Assembly (NCBI RefSeq): GCF_001544795.2
Contig: NZ_FCOI02000004.1
Location: 391,412 to 455,411, forward strand
Source: Caballeronia temeraria
GTDB taxonomy: Bacteria; Pseudomonadota; Gammaproteobacteria; Burkholderiales; Burkholderiaceae
Length of the DNA stretch: 64,000 nucleotides
Direction of reading: 5' to 3'
The notes below the pieces were generated by a model. It did not search any database. It had not been told where the DNA came from and was given only the letters and a program-made list of their open reading frames with translations. A program made the translations under genes and the position numbers. Positions 8,476 through 16,912 of this stretch are shown piece after piece (position 1 is the stretch's first letter; each line of letters opens with the position of its first letter).

Positions 8476-9230
8476 GCACGGCGCAATGGCTGACGGGCCG
8501 CGTGATGCACGAGCGGCTGCGCCCCAAGCGGCATCGGTTCGAGTATTCGGTGCGCTACGTCTGTTGCGATGTCGCGCGCCTCGACGCGCTGCGCTGCGCG
8601 TGGTTCGGCATCGACCGTATTCGGCCGCTTGCGCTCTTCAGGCGCGATTACGGCCCGCGCGACGACTGCGATCTCGATCTCTGGATGCGCGCGTGTCTCG
8701 CTGAAGCACGCATTCCCGCCGACGGCGAAATCCATCTGCTGACGATCCCGCGCGTGTTCGGCTATGCGTTCAATCCGGTGAGCTTCTGGTTCTGCCACGA
8801 CCGCGCGGGCGCGTTGCGCGCGCTTTACGCGGATGTGCGCAATACCTTCGGCGAGCATCGCGGCTATTTGCTGAGCGCGAAGGATCACGCACCGATCACC
8901 GATGACACCGTGCTCGTCTGCCGCAAGACGCTGCACGTGTCGCCTTTTTGCGATGTCGCCGGCGACTACGCGTTTCGCGTGCGGCGTCGCGAGGATCGTC
9001 TGAGCATCTCGATCGATTATCGCGACCGCGACGGTCTGCTGATCCGCACCGCGATCGGCCTCGCCGCGCGGCCGCTCACCGGCGCGCTCGCGTTGCGCAC
9101 GCTGCTTTGTGCGCCGCTCTTCGCCACGGGCGTCCTCATGCGCATTCACTGGCAGGCGCTGCGGCTGTGGATGAAGCGCGTGCCCTTTCACGGCAAATAT
9201 CCACCGAACAGGGAAACGAACGAAACATGA
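8472..9230 (+). CDS. DUF1365 protein
   Basis: This 252-residue protein belongs to DUF1365. It has the typical start ALYTGRVMHERLRPKRHRFEY-like (here WLTGRVMHERLRPKRHRFEY) and the internal motif IPRVFGYAFNPVSFWFCHD. It overlaps both neighbours by 4 bp (ATGA at 8472 and at 9227), a firm sign of coupled translation with the FAD enzyme and the second methyltransferase. The biochemical function of DUF1365 is not established in general. Constant co-occurrence with CFA-type enzymes suggests a part in acyl-chain modification. There is no signal peptide; a short hydrophobic stretch near residues 205-225 may touch the membrane. Confidence 0.86.
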   Translation: MSTAQWLTGRVMHERLRPKRHRFEYSVRYVCCDVARLDALRCAWFGIDRIRPLALFRRDYGPRDDCDLDLWMRACLAEARIPADGEIHLLTIPRVFGYAFNPVSFWFCHDRAGALRALYADVRNTFGEHRGYLLSAKDHAPITDDTVLVCRKTLHVSPFCDVAGDYAFRVRRREDRLSISIDYRDRDGLLIRTAIGLAARPLTGALALRTLLCAPLFATGVLMRIHWQALRLWMKRVPFHGKYPPNRETNET

Positions 9231-10444
9231 ACCTGCTGCGATCCTTCTCCGCGACATCGGCGATGCCGCTGTCCGCGCGGATCTTTCTCGGCCTTCTGCG
9301 TCGAATCAGCGTCGGGCATCTGGTGCTCGTCACGCCGGACGGCGGGCGCTGCGTGTTCGGCGATCCGCTCAAGCAGCCGGCCGCGCGTCTTTTCATCCAC
9401 GACTGGCGCGCGTGCCGTGCGATTCTGCGCGCGGGCGATATCGGCTTTGCGCAGGCGTATCGGATGCAATGGCTCGACACGTCCGATCCGTGCGCCCTGC
9501 TGCGGCTCGCGCTCCGCAACGAGGCGGCGCTCGCGCGCACCGTCGCGGGCGGCTTCGTCGCGCAGTGCTGGCACAACGTGCGGCATCGGCTGCGGTTGAA
9601 CACGCGCGCGGGCAGCCGTCGCAATATCCACGCGCATTACGATATCGGCAACGCGTTCTACGGACTGTGGCTCGATCCGACCTGGACGTATTCGAGCGCA
9701 TGGTTCGACGGCGACGCCGATCTCCCGCTCGAAGCGGCGCAGGATCGCAAGTATCAGCGCATCGTCGATACGCTCGGGCTGACGGCCGGCATGCGCGTGC
9801 TGGAAATCGGCTGCGGCTGGGGCGGCTTCGCGCGGCACGCGGCGCGACTCGGCATACGCGTGCACGGCGTGACGATATCGCCCGCGCAGCACGCGTTCGC
9901 TGTCGAGCGCGTGGCGCGGGAGGGTTTGAGCGGGCTCGTCGATATCGAGCTGCGCGATTATCGCGATCTGCGCGGCCAGTACGACGCGGTGGTGTCGATC
10001 GAAATGTTCGAGGCCGTGGGCGAGCGCTTCTGGCCGATGTATTTCCGCGTGCTGCGCCGCTGTCTTGCGCCGGGCGCGACGGCGCTCGTGCAGTCGATCA
10101 CGATCGACGATGCGCACTTTGCCGCGTATCGCGCGTCGAGCGATTTCATCCGCGAGAGCATCTTTCCGGGCGGCATGCTGCCGAGTCCGGAGCGCTTCAC
10201 GCGCGCCGCGCGGCGCTCGGGCCTCGATGCACACGCGACGCTCGCGTTCGGCGCGGACTATGCCCGGACGCTGCGATATTGGCGCAATGCCTTCGAAGCG
10301 CGTGTCGATGCCGTTCGTGCGCTGGGTTTCGATGAGAGCTTCGTGCGGATATGGCGGTTGTATCTGGCGTATTGCGAAGCGGGCTTCGACGAAGCGCGTA
10401 CGGATGTCATGCACTTCGTGGTGACGGCGATGACTCACGCTTAA
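9227..10444 (+). CDS. cyclopropane-fatty-acyl-phospholipid synthase-type methyltransferase (copy 2)
   Basis: This is the second CFA-family enzyme of the operon, 405 residues. It includes the N-terminal lipid-contact domain absent from copy 1 (GGRCVFGDPLKQPAARLFIHD). The catalytic domain carries HYDIGNAFYGLWLDPTWTYS, SAM motif VLEIGCGWGGFARHAARLG, VSIEMFEAVGERFW, and FIRESIFPGGMLPS. It is much closer to classical Cfa than copy 1 is. It ends the operon, with 173 bp to the VgrG gene. Having two different CFA-type enzymes in one operon suggests either two consecutive modifications or different acyl positions. Confidence 0.9.
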   Translation: MNLLRSFSATSAMPLSARIFLGLLRRISVGHLVLVTPDGGRCVFGDPLKQPAARLFIHDWRACRAILRAGDIGFAQAYRMQWLDTSDPCALLRLALRNEAALARTVAGGFVAQCWHNVRHRLRLNTRAGSRRNIHAHYDIGNAFYGLWLDPTWTYSSAWFDGDADLPLEAAQDRKYQRIVDTLGLTAGMRVLEIGCGWGGFARHAARLGIRVHGVTISPAQHAFAVERVAREGLSGLVDIELRDYRDLRGQYDAVVSIEMFEAVGERFWPMYFRVLRRCLAPGATALVQSITIDDAHFAAYRASSDFIRESIFPGGMLPSPERFTRAARRSGLDAHATLAFGADYARTLRYWRNAFEARVDAVRALGFDESFVRIWRLYLAYCEAGFDEARTDVMHFVVTAMTHA

Positions 10445-10617
10445 GGAGAAATTCAGTCGGTCGTCCGGCATACGGCGATGGCGCCGGCGTCGCCCTCGAA
10501 ATCTGGCAATCGTCAAAAAATGGTCGCTGACTTTATGCAATTAGGAATACAAACGTTCAAATTTGGCTTTGCGTAGGATAAGGTTCAGGGCTTTCATCTT
10601 CTCTCGCCGAGGCCCCC

Positions 10618-13600
10618 TTGTCCAGACGATCCGACTACGAGATCGAGCGCATCAGGCATCTGTCACCGCATCAACACTATTCCCTCGACATGCCGCAAGA
10701 GCCCAGTTCGGTTTTCGCGGACATATTCAGCGTCGAAGGCACCCGCGCTATTGGCGAGCCGACGCACATCAGGATTCGCTTCACGCACCCTTCGCCCGCA
10801 CTCACGCGCCTCGACTACGTCGGCAAGATGGCGAAGTTCCTTATCCAGCCGCCGCACGACCCGAATCGCAGCCTCGAACCCGAGAAGGCGCGCGGCATGC
10901 ACGGCATCGTCACAGGCTTCACGCACCTGAGCACCAACCGCGACGAAAGCAGTTACGAACTCGTCCTGGAATCGCGCCTGGCGTTACTAAGAAACGCACC
11001 GAAGGTCCGCTGGTTCTGGGACAAGAGTTTTGTCGATGTGATCGTCGCGGTTCTGAAAGAGCATGGCTTTGACCAGCTGCGCGCCGATGTCAAGGTGCAG
11101 CTCTATCGCGACTACGCGAAACGCGCCGTGATCGCGCAGTGGGAAGAGGACGATCTGACGTTCATCCAGCGGCTGTGCCGCCGCGCGGGCATCTGGTTCA
11201 TCTGCGGCGAGAGCGACACGGTCGTCGATTGCGAGATGATCTATTTCCACGACGACTTCACGCACTACCGGCACGATGACCGCCTGAGCGCGCCCATGCT
11301 GTCCGAAGGCGGAATGAACTCCGACGGCGCCGAGTCGATCTTTTCGCTGGAAACGCACACCCGGTCGATTCCCCGCTCCTACACGGTGCGCGGCTATAAC
11401 TATCGCAAAGCGCCGGATGCAATCGAAGCGACGAGCGTCATTCACAACGACAGCACCACCTACGGCGAAAGCTACACCTACGGCCTGCCCGTGCTCACCA
11501 AAGAGGACGCGCAGGCCGAGGCGCTGCTGCGGCAAGAAGAGGCGCTCTCGCAGCAGGTCCAGTATCACGGCACCACCGATATGCTGGACGCCATGCCGGG
11601 CAACGTGGTGAAGCCGTCGAACCGCGCCCTCGCGGACGCGAAATGGGGCATGGTGATCGTCTGCGCGAAGTTCAGCGCCGCACGCAAGCAGCCCTTCAAG
11701 GTGGAATACAGGGCGATTCCATCCGATCGCCTCTATCGCATGCCCTTGCTGGAGCACACGTGGCCCCGCATGCAAGGCGATATCAGCGCGGTAATCGCCT
11801 CGCCCAATCAATATGCCCAGCCGTTCGTCACGAAGGACGGCGAATATGTCGCCCGCATTCACGCCGACCGCGATACGCGCGTGAAAGGCATGGAGAGCTG
11901 TCTGCTGCGTCTGGCCAAGCCCTTCGCGGGCTCGCATCGGACCGGCTTTCATTACGGCCTGCATGACGGCACGGAAGTGGGTATCGCGGGACATCTCGGC
12001 AATCCCGAACTCCTGTACGTCGCGCATGTTTTCCATAACTCGCTGAATGACGATCCGAGCGTCGCGACCTCGCAGGGCTTCAACGTCAGTGCGTTCAGGA
12101 ACGTGGCGATTGCGGCGCGGGCCAAGCTGTCGCTCTTCGCCAACACGCTCGGGGCCAAGCTGATCGCGGCCAAAGGGCCGGTCGAGATTCAGGCGCAATC
12201 GGATGTGCTGGCGCTGGCCGCGCAGAAGGATGTCATCGTCACCAGCGCGAACGGCGCGGTGCATGTGCGCGCGGACAAGGAACTGGTGCTCGAATGCGGC
12301 GGCGCGTATGTCGAGCTGAAGGACGGCACGATCACGCTGGGCAGCGCCAGTCCGCTGCAACTGAAGCTGCCGGGCATGACCAGGCAGGCGCCGGAGATCA
12401 TGCACCTGGCGGGGCCATCGTTCGCGCCGAACGTGGTGCCGTTCAAGACGGCGTGTGATGCGTGGATGCACGGCGATAGTTTCGCCGACGCGACCACGCC
12501 GGCGGGAGCGAAGATGGTGAATTGGCAGCACTCGCCGTCCCAAGCACCTGCACCGGATGCGCGTGGTCTCCCATCGTCAGGTGATGGATTGGACGCCGAT
12601 CAAAATCCAAAGCAGGAGCCTACACTCCCGGTGACGCCCGATGGTCAGACGCCTGCAGTGATTAAACTTGAATCGCCCTCCTCATGTAGCTGGAAACTTT
12701 CAGCGGCTGAACAAATATGCTCAGGCTGGACGGAAACCGGCGAATATAAGTGGCTAGACGAAAACAAGAATCCTTGGGTAGATGCGAATGGGAAAGCCTT
12801 TATGGGGGGAGGCAAACTTGACTATGCGTTCCGGCTCAAACTTGATTCCGAAGCTAAATGTTTAACGGCAACGCTTCGCGTGAAGATCGTACCCGTGGAT
12901 CTCCTGATCGCAGATTCTTCGGGTAATCCAGTCATCAAAGATGGCCAGACGCAATCTGTGCCGTACGATGCAATTGCTCACTCCACAATTCTGAAGCTTG
13001 GAGTGAATAAGCCCTACAACGGACTGGTGATTAAACATCGTGAGGATACGAAACTCGATCTGGCCGCGCTTAAAAGCGAAATTGAAGGGAAATTAAATAG
13101 CCACAAGGGAATGCTAATCCTTGATGGCTGCACCAGGGGCGCAGCATGCGGATGGCGTGTAAGAGTGCGATTTGAAGTTCAGCTTGAGAAGGACATTAAC
13201 GGCGAGATGGGCGGAGTCTCGGTGGATCCCAAAACGCTTTTGTTCCCCAAAGCTCATCGCGCCACATCAGGAGCATGGGGTGAAGAAGTCGCGACAACGA
13301 CAGAAATAGGCGTGGGATATGTAAGCGCACTTCAGACGAGTGTACTTGTGCATGAATGTATGCATCTCTTCGGTGGCCCCGATGAGTATTGGCAACGAGG
13401 CGGTTTCGTACATAAGCAATACATCACCGGAGAAGAGCTTGATTTCGAAAGAGGGAAAGCAATGTCCGGTGAACTCACCTGGCAAATGTACTCGGCTAAC
13501 GACCTCATGGGCTATGGCGCAAACAGTACAAGTGCAACCGTTCGTCCTTACTATCTTGAGTACGTACGACAGAGCTTTTACGAGATGACAAGAAAGCACT

Positions 13601-13629
13601 GGAAGATTGGATATGAAGGGGAAGTCTAG
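10618..13629 (+). CDS. type VI secretion VgrG spike with C-terminal metzincin-like protease domain
   Basis: This is a 1003-residue 'evolved' VgrG. Residues about 20-380 match the gp27-like base, followed by the gp5-like OB fold (EYVARIHADRDTRVKGMESCLLR-type text near 425) and a DUF2345-like needle (about 500-600: ALAAQKDVIVTSANGAVHVRADKE). A linker at about 640-690 leads to a C-terminal domain with HECMHLFGGPD (residues 912-922), i.e. HExxHxxGxxD, and 42 residues after that a candidate Met-turn NDLMGYG (M964). That pairing is diagnostic of metzincin zinc proteases. The start is TTG 10618, because an ATG start at 10690 would cut the first beta strand HYSLDMP. DNA of the C-terminal third is clearly AT-richer than the VgrG body. 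It is likely a secreted effector. Confidence 0.9.
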   Translation: MSRRSDYEIERIRHLSPHQHYSLDMPQEPSSVFADIFSVEGTRAIGEPTHIRIRFTHPSPALTRLDYVGKMAKFLIQPPHDPNRSLEPEKARGMHGIVTGFTHLSTNRDESSYELVLESRLALLRNAPKVRWFWDKSFVDVIVAVLKEHGFDQLRADVKVQLYRDYAKRAVIAQWEEDDLTFIQRLCRRAGIWFICGESDTVVDCEMIYFHDDFTHYRHDDRLSAPMLSEGGMNSDGAESIFSLETHTRSIPRSYTVRGYNYRKAPDAIEATSVIHNDSTTYGESYTYGLPVLTKEDAQAEALLRQEEALSQQVQYHGTTDMLDAMPGNVVKPSNRALADAKWGMVIVCAKFSAARKQPFKVEYRAIPSDRLYRMPLLEHTWPRMQGDISAVIASPNQYAQPFVTKDGEYVARIHADRDTRVKGMESCLLRLAKPFAGSHRTGFHYGLHDGTEVGIAGHLGNPELLYVAHVFHNSLNDDPSVATSQGFNVSAFRNVAIAARAKLSLFANTLGAKLIAAKGPVEIQAQSDVLALAAQKDVIVTSANGAVHVRADKELVLECGGAYVELKDGTITLGSASPLQLKLPGMTRQAPEIMHLAGPSFAPNVVPFKTACDAWMHGDSFADATTPAGAKMVNWQHSPSQAPAPDARGLPSSGDGLDADQNPKQEPTLPVTPDGQTPAVIKLESPSSCSWKLSAAEQICSGWTETGEYKWLDENKNPWVDANGKAFMGGGKLDYAFRLKLDSEAKCLTATLRVKIVPVDLLIADSSGNPVIKDGQTQSVPYDAIAHSTILKLGVNKPYNGLVIKHREDTKLDLAALKSEIEGKLNSHKGMLILDGCTRGAACGWRVRVRFEVQLEKDINGEMGGVSVDPKTLLFPKAHRATSGAWGEEVATTTEIGVGYVSALQTSVLVHECMHLFGGPDEYWQRGGFVHKQYITGEELDFERGKAMSGELTWQMYSANDLMGYGANSTSATVRPYYLEYVRQSFYEMTRKHWKIGYEGEV

Positions 13630-13653
13630 ACCAAGACTTTGACAGGAACTGGA

Positions 13654-14997
13654 ATGAGGAACGTCTCAAAGATAATCAGCATATTAATCTTGATTTTTAT
13701 AGGATTGCTTAACATGCCAGCAGCACAGGCGACCGAGACAAAAGAAGCCATTGAAGGCTTCGCAATTAGCGCTCTAGACGGCCATACTTTTGGTACGAAT
13801 GGCATCGGCGTTCGTATGAATGGCAAGGTTCGGATCGGAATCTCTCACTCAATAACCGAGGATGAAATTAGTGGCGCAGGAAGCTTCGTCAATCGATTGT
13901 CTCCGGATGATTTAAACGAAGCTCGCAAAATTCATCATCTCTTATGTGAAATCGGGGAGCGAAAAGACAATGCAGGTACGCAACACGTAGAATCGGCAAC
14001 TGTTTATTCGGTGACGTGCTTGCATGGAAACGACGAAGTTGATTTTCGTGGTTCGATTGACGACCTTCCTGCCGACCTCCGCGATGCGGCGTATCGATTT
14101 TATCGACGCATGTATAGCACGTATTTGGATGGAGCACGTGCAGACGTTAAGCTCGACATAGTTGTGGACAGCATCGTTCGACAAAAGGCAGATCTTCTTG
14201 TCGCTGTGAAATTCATCAACAGCGGCGACTATGATATTGGCATCAAAACACCAGAAAATTTGCATTTACCTAACGGAATTTGGATCAATGCCAAAGGACA
14301 AGAGAAGGACGATGAATGGGTAGCCATGCTCTCCGGCTCGAGGCTTCAGAATAAATCAGAATTTCCTAACGAGTGGACGAATATTCCCGCTCGGAGCGCG
14401 ATCACGTTCACGATTTTGGTCGTACCAAAAAACAAACTAAAAGCAGGAACCTACAGTTTGACCGCTTCGGTAGTCATGGGCATCAGTTCGAAAGAATTTC
14501 CAGTCAATACGATGGGCTTGGTCGATTTCCACTCCGACTATAAGAACCCCACGAAAGTCACCTTCGACCACGACTACCCCTCAACCCCGCAGGAGTGGAA
14601 GGCGTTCGAAGCGCACAAGGCCAAGGAAGTATCGGCGCTGCCTGCGGGCGCGACCGTCGCCGAGCCCGGCTACTACCGCATGACCTCGGCATTCGGCACC
14701 CGCAGCCCGTTCGTCACCAAACTCGAAGACGGCCAAGCCGCGCCCAAGCTCGACTATGCAAAGTGGGACCAGTGGCAATGGGAAGCCGATCTCGCACTGC
14801 CGACGATCTGCAAACCAGGCGAAGCGTGCTCGCGTGACGGGCGCTGGGTGCTGCGCACGATGCAGTGGAGTCCGAATCCCGACGACCAGACCCACGCGCA
14901 GTACGAACGGCGCTTTCAGATCGGCGATCCACTTCCGGCTTTCGAAGTGTCGAACGAAGCCGCCTCGAAACTCTATTGGGAATGGTTGAGCGCCTGA
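13654..14997 (+). CDS. exported protein, probable immunity protein for the VgrG protease
   Basis: This is a 447-residue protein of no family I recognise. ATG 13654 is chosen because AGGA lies 6 bp ahead and it opens a clear signal peptide (IISILILIFIGLLNMPAAQA). The predicted mature protein is periplasmic. It starts 24 bp after the VgrG stop, the usual place for an effector's immunity gene, and a periplasmic immunity protein fits an effector delivered to that compartment. The first 290 codons are AT-rich like the effector domain. From about 14570 (TPQEWKAFEAHKAKEVSALP) the sequence returns abruptly to the local high-GC codon usage. This mosaic suggests replacement of the toxin-specific part of an existing gene. 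Immunity is inference. Confidence 0.7.
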   Translation: MRNVSKIISILILIFIGLLNMPAAQATETKEAIEGFAISALDGHTFGTNGIGVRMNGKVRIGISHSITEDEISGAGSFVNRLSPDDLNEARKIHHLLCEIGERKDNAGTQHVESATVYSVTCLHGNDEVDFRGSIDDLPADLRDAAYRFYRRMYSTYLDGARADVKLDIVVDSIVRQKADLLVAVKFINSGDYDIGIKTPENLHLPNGIWINAKGQEKDDEWVAMLSGSRLQNKSEFPNEWTNIPARSAITFTILVVPKNKLKAGTYSLTASVVMGISSKEFPVNTMGLVDFHSDYKNPTKVTFDHDYPSTPQEWKAFEAHKAKEVSALPAGATVAEPGYYRMTSAFGTRSPFVTKLEDGQAAPKLDYAKWDQWQWEADLALPTICKPGEACSRDGRWVLRTMQWSPNPDDQTHAQYERRFQIGDPLPAFEVSNEAASKLYWEWLSA

Positions 14998-15057
14998 TTC
15001 CGACCACACCGGGGGGTATTTCCCCGGCAATCCCGTTCATCGTCGAAGAAAGCAAAC

Positions 15058-15315
15058 ATGAAACAGCCTGTCCGCAAAGGCGATCCCACCTCGCACGGCG
15101 GCGTCGTCAAGACCGCCTCATCCTCGTTCGACATCGACGGGCGCAATGTCGCGTTGCTGCATGACATCGTCACCTGTCCCATGCACGGCGACAACCCGAT
15201 CATCGAATGCGGTGACGGCTACGAAGAGCACGGCCGCAAGCTCGTCGCGAACGGCTGCCGCACGCAATGCGGCAGCGCCGTCAAAGCCACGGCGACGGGC
15301 ATGGACATCGCATGA
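15058..15315 (+). CDS. PAAR-domain protein (type VI spike tip)
   Basis: This 85-residue protein is a stand-alone PAAR domain. MKQPVRKGDPTSHGGVVKTA carries the opening GDPTSHGG, and the conserved histidines and cysteines (HDIVTCPMHGDNPIIECGDGY; NGCRTQCG) would bind the zinc at the cone tip. PAAR proteins cap the VgrG trimer and sharpen the type VI spike. It lies 60 bp after the putative immunity gene, and its stop overlaps the following membrane-protein start (ATGA at 15312), tying all four genes into one unit. No extension beyond the PAAR fold is present, so it carries no fused toxin. Confidence 0.9.
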   Translation: MKQPVRKGDPTSHGGVVKTASSSFDIDGRNVALLHDIVTCPMHGDNPIIECGDGYEEHGRKLVANGCRTQCGSAVKATATGMDIA

Positions 15316-16721
15316 GCATGGACTGGCGCATCCCCGACGTGCCCGAGCGCGAACCCACCGAGCCGCCTTCGGTCTGGATCGCCGCGGCCGCGTTGTTCAT
15401 CGCCCTGATTGCGGGCTTCATCCTCACCTTCCTCAACTGGAAACAAGGGACATCCATCGTCTCGGCCAGGTTCTTTGCCTGTGCGCTCGCCGTTCCGGTG
15501 CTGATTTGGGGCGTGTTCTGTGGCTTTCTCTACCTGCACTCCGAAGACTGGAATAACCGCGTGGCATGGTGGAATTTCCTTCGCCAGGATCACTTCAACG
15601 ATTGGCGCGGCTGGGCGCAGTGGAACCTGTCGATTCTCGATGTCGTGACGCTCGCGCCCGAAACCGAACTCGCCGAACGCATGCTCGGGCTGGAGGGGAC
15701 GCCGCCCGCAAACGCAGGCAAGATCCTGACGTTACCTCGCAACGGCATCGACGACATACTCACGCAACTCGTGACGCCGCTCGCGGGCACGCTTGGGCGC
15801 TTTGCCGGCAAGCGAACCATCCACATTGCGATTCAATCCGGTAACGAGACACATCTGGCAATTTTGCGCGGCGTGCTGCAACGACTGGACATCGCGCACG
15901 CGAGCATCGCCATGTCGCGCTTCGAAGCGAAAGCGCTTCCGAACCTTCTCGATGATTGGATGGCCAATCAGAAGGTGCGGCCCGGTTACGGCTACCGACG
16001 GCAAACGATGATGCCGGATTTGTGTCTCGTGCTCGCTTGCCAACTCAATGAGCACGCCACGCCATCGCCCGCCTCCGAGGCGGCCGTGGCCTTGCTGTTC
16101 GGGTCATGGCACTTTCTCGAGGACGCGAAGCTCAAGCCCAAGGCCCGCTTGTTTCGCCCCATTCCCACGGCGACGGATGAGATTCCCGATGCGCTCAAAA
16201 CGCTGATCGCCGCGGAGCCGACGCCTCTCAAGCGGCTGCGCAATCTGTGGCTCAGCAATCTGGCCAAGCGCGATGGGCATGTCGTGAGAGCGATCGCGAA
16301 GGACAGCGAGCCAGCACTGACCGTGCTCGATCTCGATCAGGCGCTGGGCGTCTCGGGGCCGGCCAGTTCAATGCTGCTGCAAGCACTCGCCGCGCAGGCC
16401 GTGTTCAATGGACAAGGACCACAACTCGTCGGCATGCCTGACGCGGACGGCCTGCGCCTCAATCTCGTTGGAAACGAATACGCGCCGGTCGAGAACGCCA
16501 AGGAGCCGGAAATCGACTTTTGGGAAGGGTCCATTTCTGCCGGAGTCGGTTGCCTCACCTGCCTGCTCATGCTCTGCGCCATCGAACTGGATGCCGGTCC
16601 AGCCTGGTCGTTGAGCGTGATTGGCGTCGCCGTTTTCCTTCTGTTCGTCGGCATGCCGGCGGGGGCGATCTTCAAGCGGCGTAGGGTAACGGACGAGTTT
16701 TATCGGCGCGTGAATCGATAA
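15312..16721 (+). CDS. unknown four-helix membrane protein coupled to PAAR
   Basis: This is a 469-residue protein I cannot assign to a family. Two hydrophobic helices lie near the N terminus (about 20-42, WIAAAALFIALIAGFILTFL; about 54-74, ACALAVPVLIWGVFCGFLYL). A long soluble region of about 320 residues follows, then two more helices near the C terminus (about 410-450). The soluble part includes ILTLPRNGIDDILTQLVTPL and a proline-rich run. ATG 15312 overlaps the PAAR stop, so it is coupled to the type VI tip gene. Such genes sit beside PAAR in several Burkholderia type VI islands. It could be an adaptor, a second effector, or a membrane-anchored immunity protein; the sequence does not decide. 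Confidence 0.8.
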   Translation: MSMDWRIPDVPEREPTEPPSVWIAAAALFIALIAGFILTFLNWKQGTSIVSARFFACALAVPVLIWGVFCGFLYLHSEDWNNRVAWWNFLRQDHFNDWRGWAQWNLSILDVVTLAPETELAERMLGLEGTPPANAGKILTLPRNGIDDILTQLVTPLAGTLGRFAGKRTIHIAIQSGNETHLAILRGVLQRLDIAHASIAMSRFEAKALPNLLDDWMANQKVRPGYGYRRQTMMPDLCLVLACQLNEHATPSPASEAAVALLFGSWHFLEDAKLKPKARLFRPIPTATDEIPDALKTLIAAEPTPLKRLRNLWLSNLAKRDGHVVRAIAKDSEPALTVLDLDQALGVSGPASSMLLQALAAQAVFNGQGPQLVGMPDADGLRLNLVGNEYAPVENAKEPEIDFWEGSISAGVGCLTCLLMLCAIELDAGPAWSLSVIGVAVFLLFVGMPAGAIFKRRRVTDEFYRRVNR

Positions 16722-16725
16722 AAAA

Positions 16726-16746
16726 CGCCCCGACCAAGCCGGGGCG
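16726..16746 (+). terminator. hairpin terminator after the type VI operon
   Basis: CGCCCCG (16726-16732) and CGGGGCG (16740-16746) pair perfectly around a 7-nt loop, just after the membrane-protein stop at 16721. A run of six A residues precedes the stem, giving a U-tract only for reverse-strand transcripts. It therefore terminates best in the minus direction and possibly in both. Confidence 0.6.
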
Positions 16747-16912
16747 AAGGGTACGAGACCACCTTGTGTAGCGATGGAGCTACCCGGCGAGCATAGGCAA
16801 CTGCACGCGCGCTTCAAACCAGTAAAGTCCGAAACATCGCGCGCGCCTTCAGAATCGCCGGGCATTGCCGATAACAAACGCAAACATCAACCAGGCATCG
16901 CCACCCGACACG

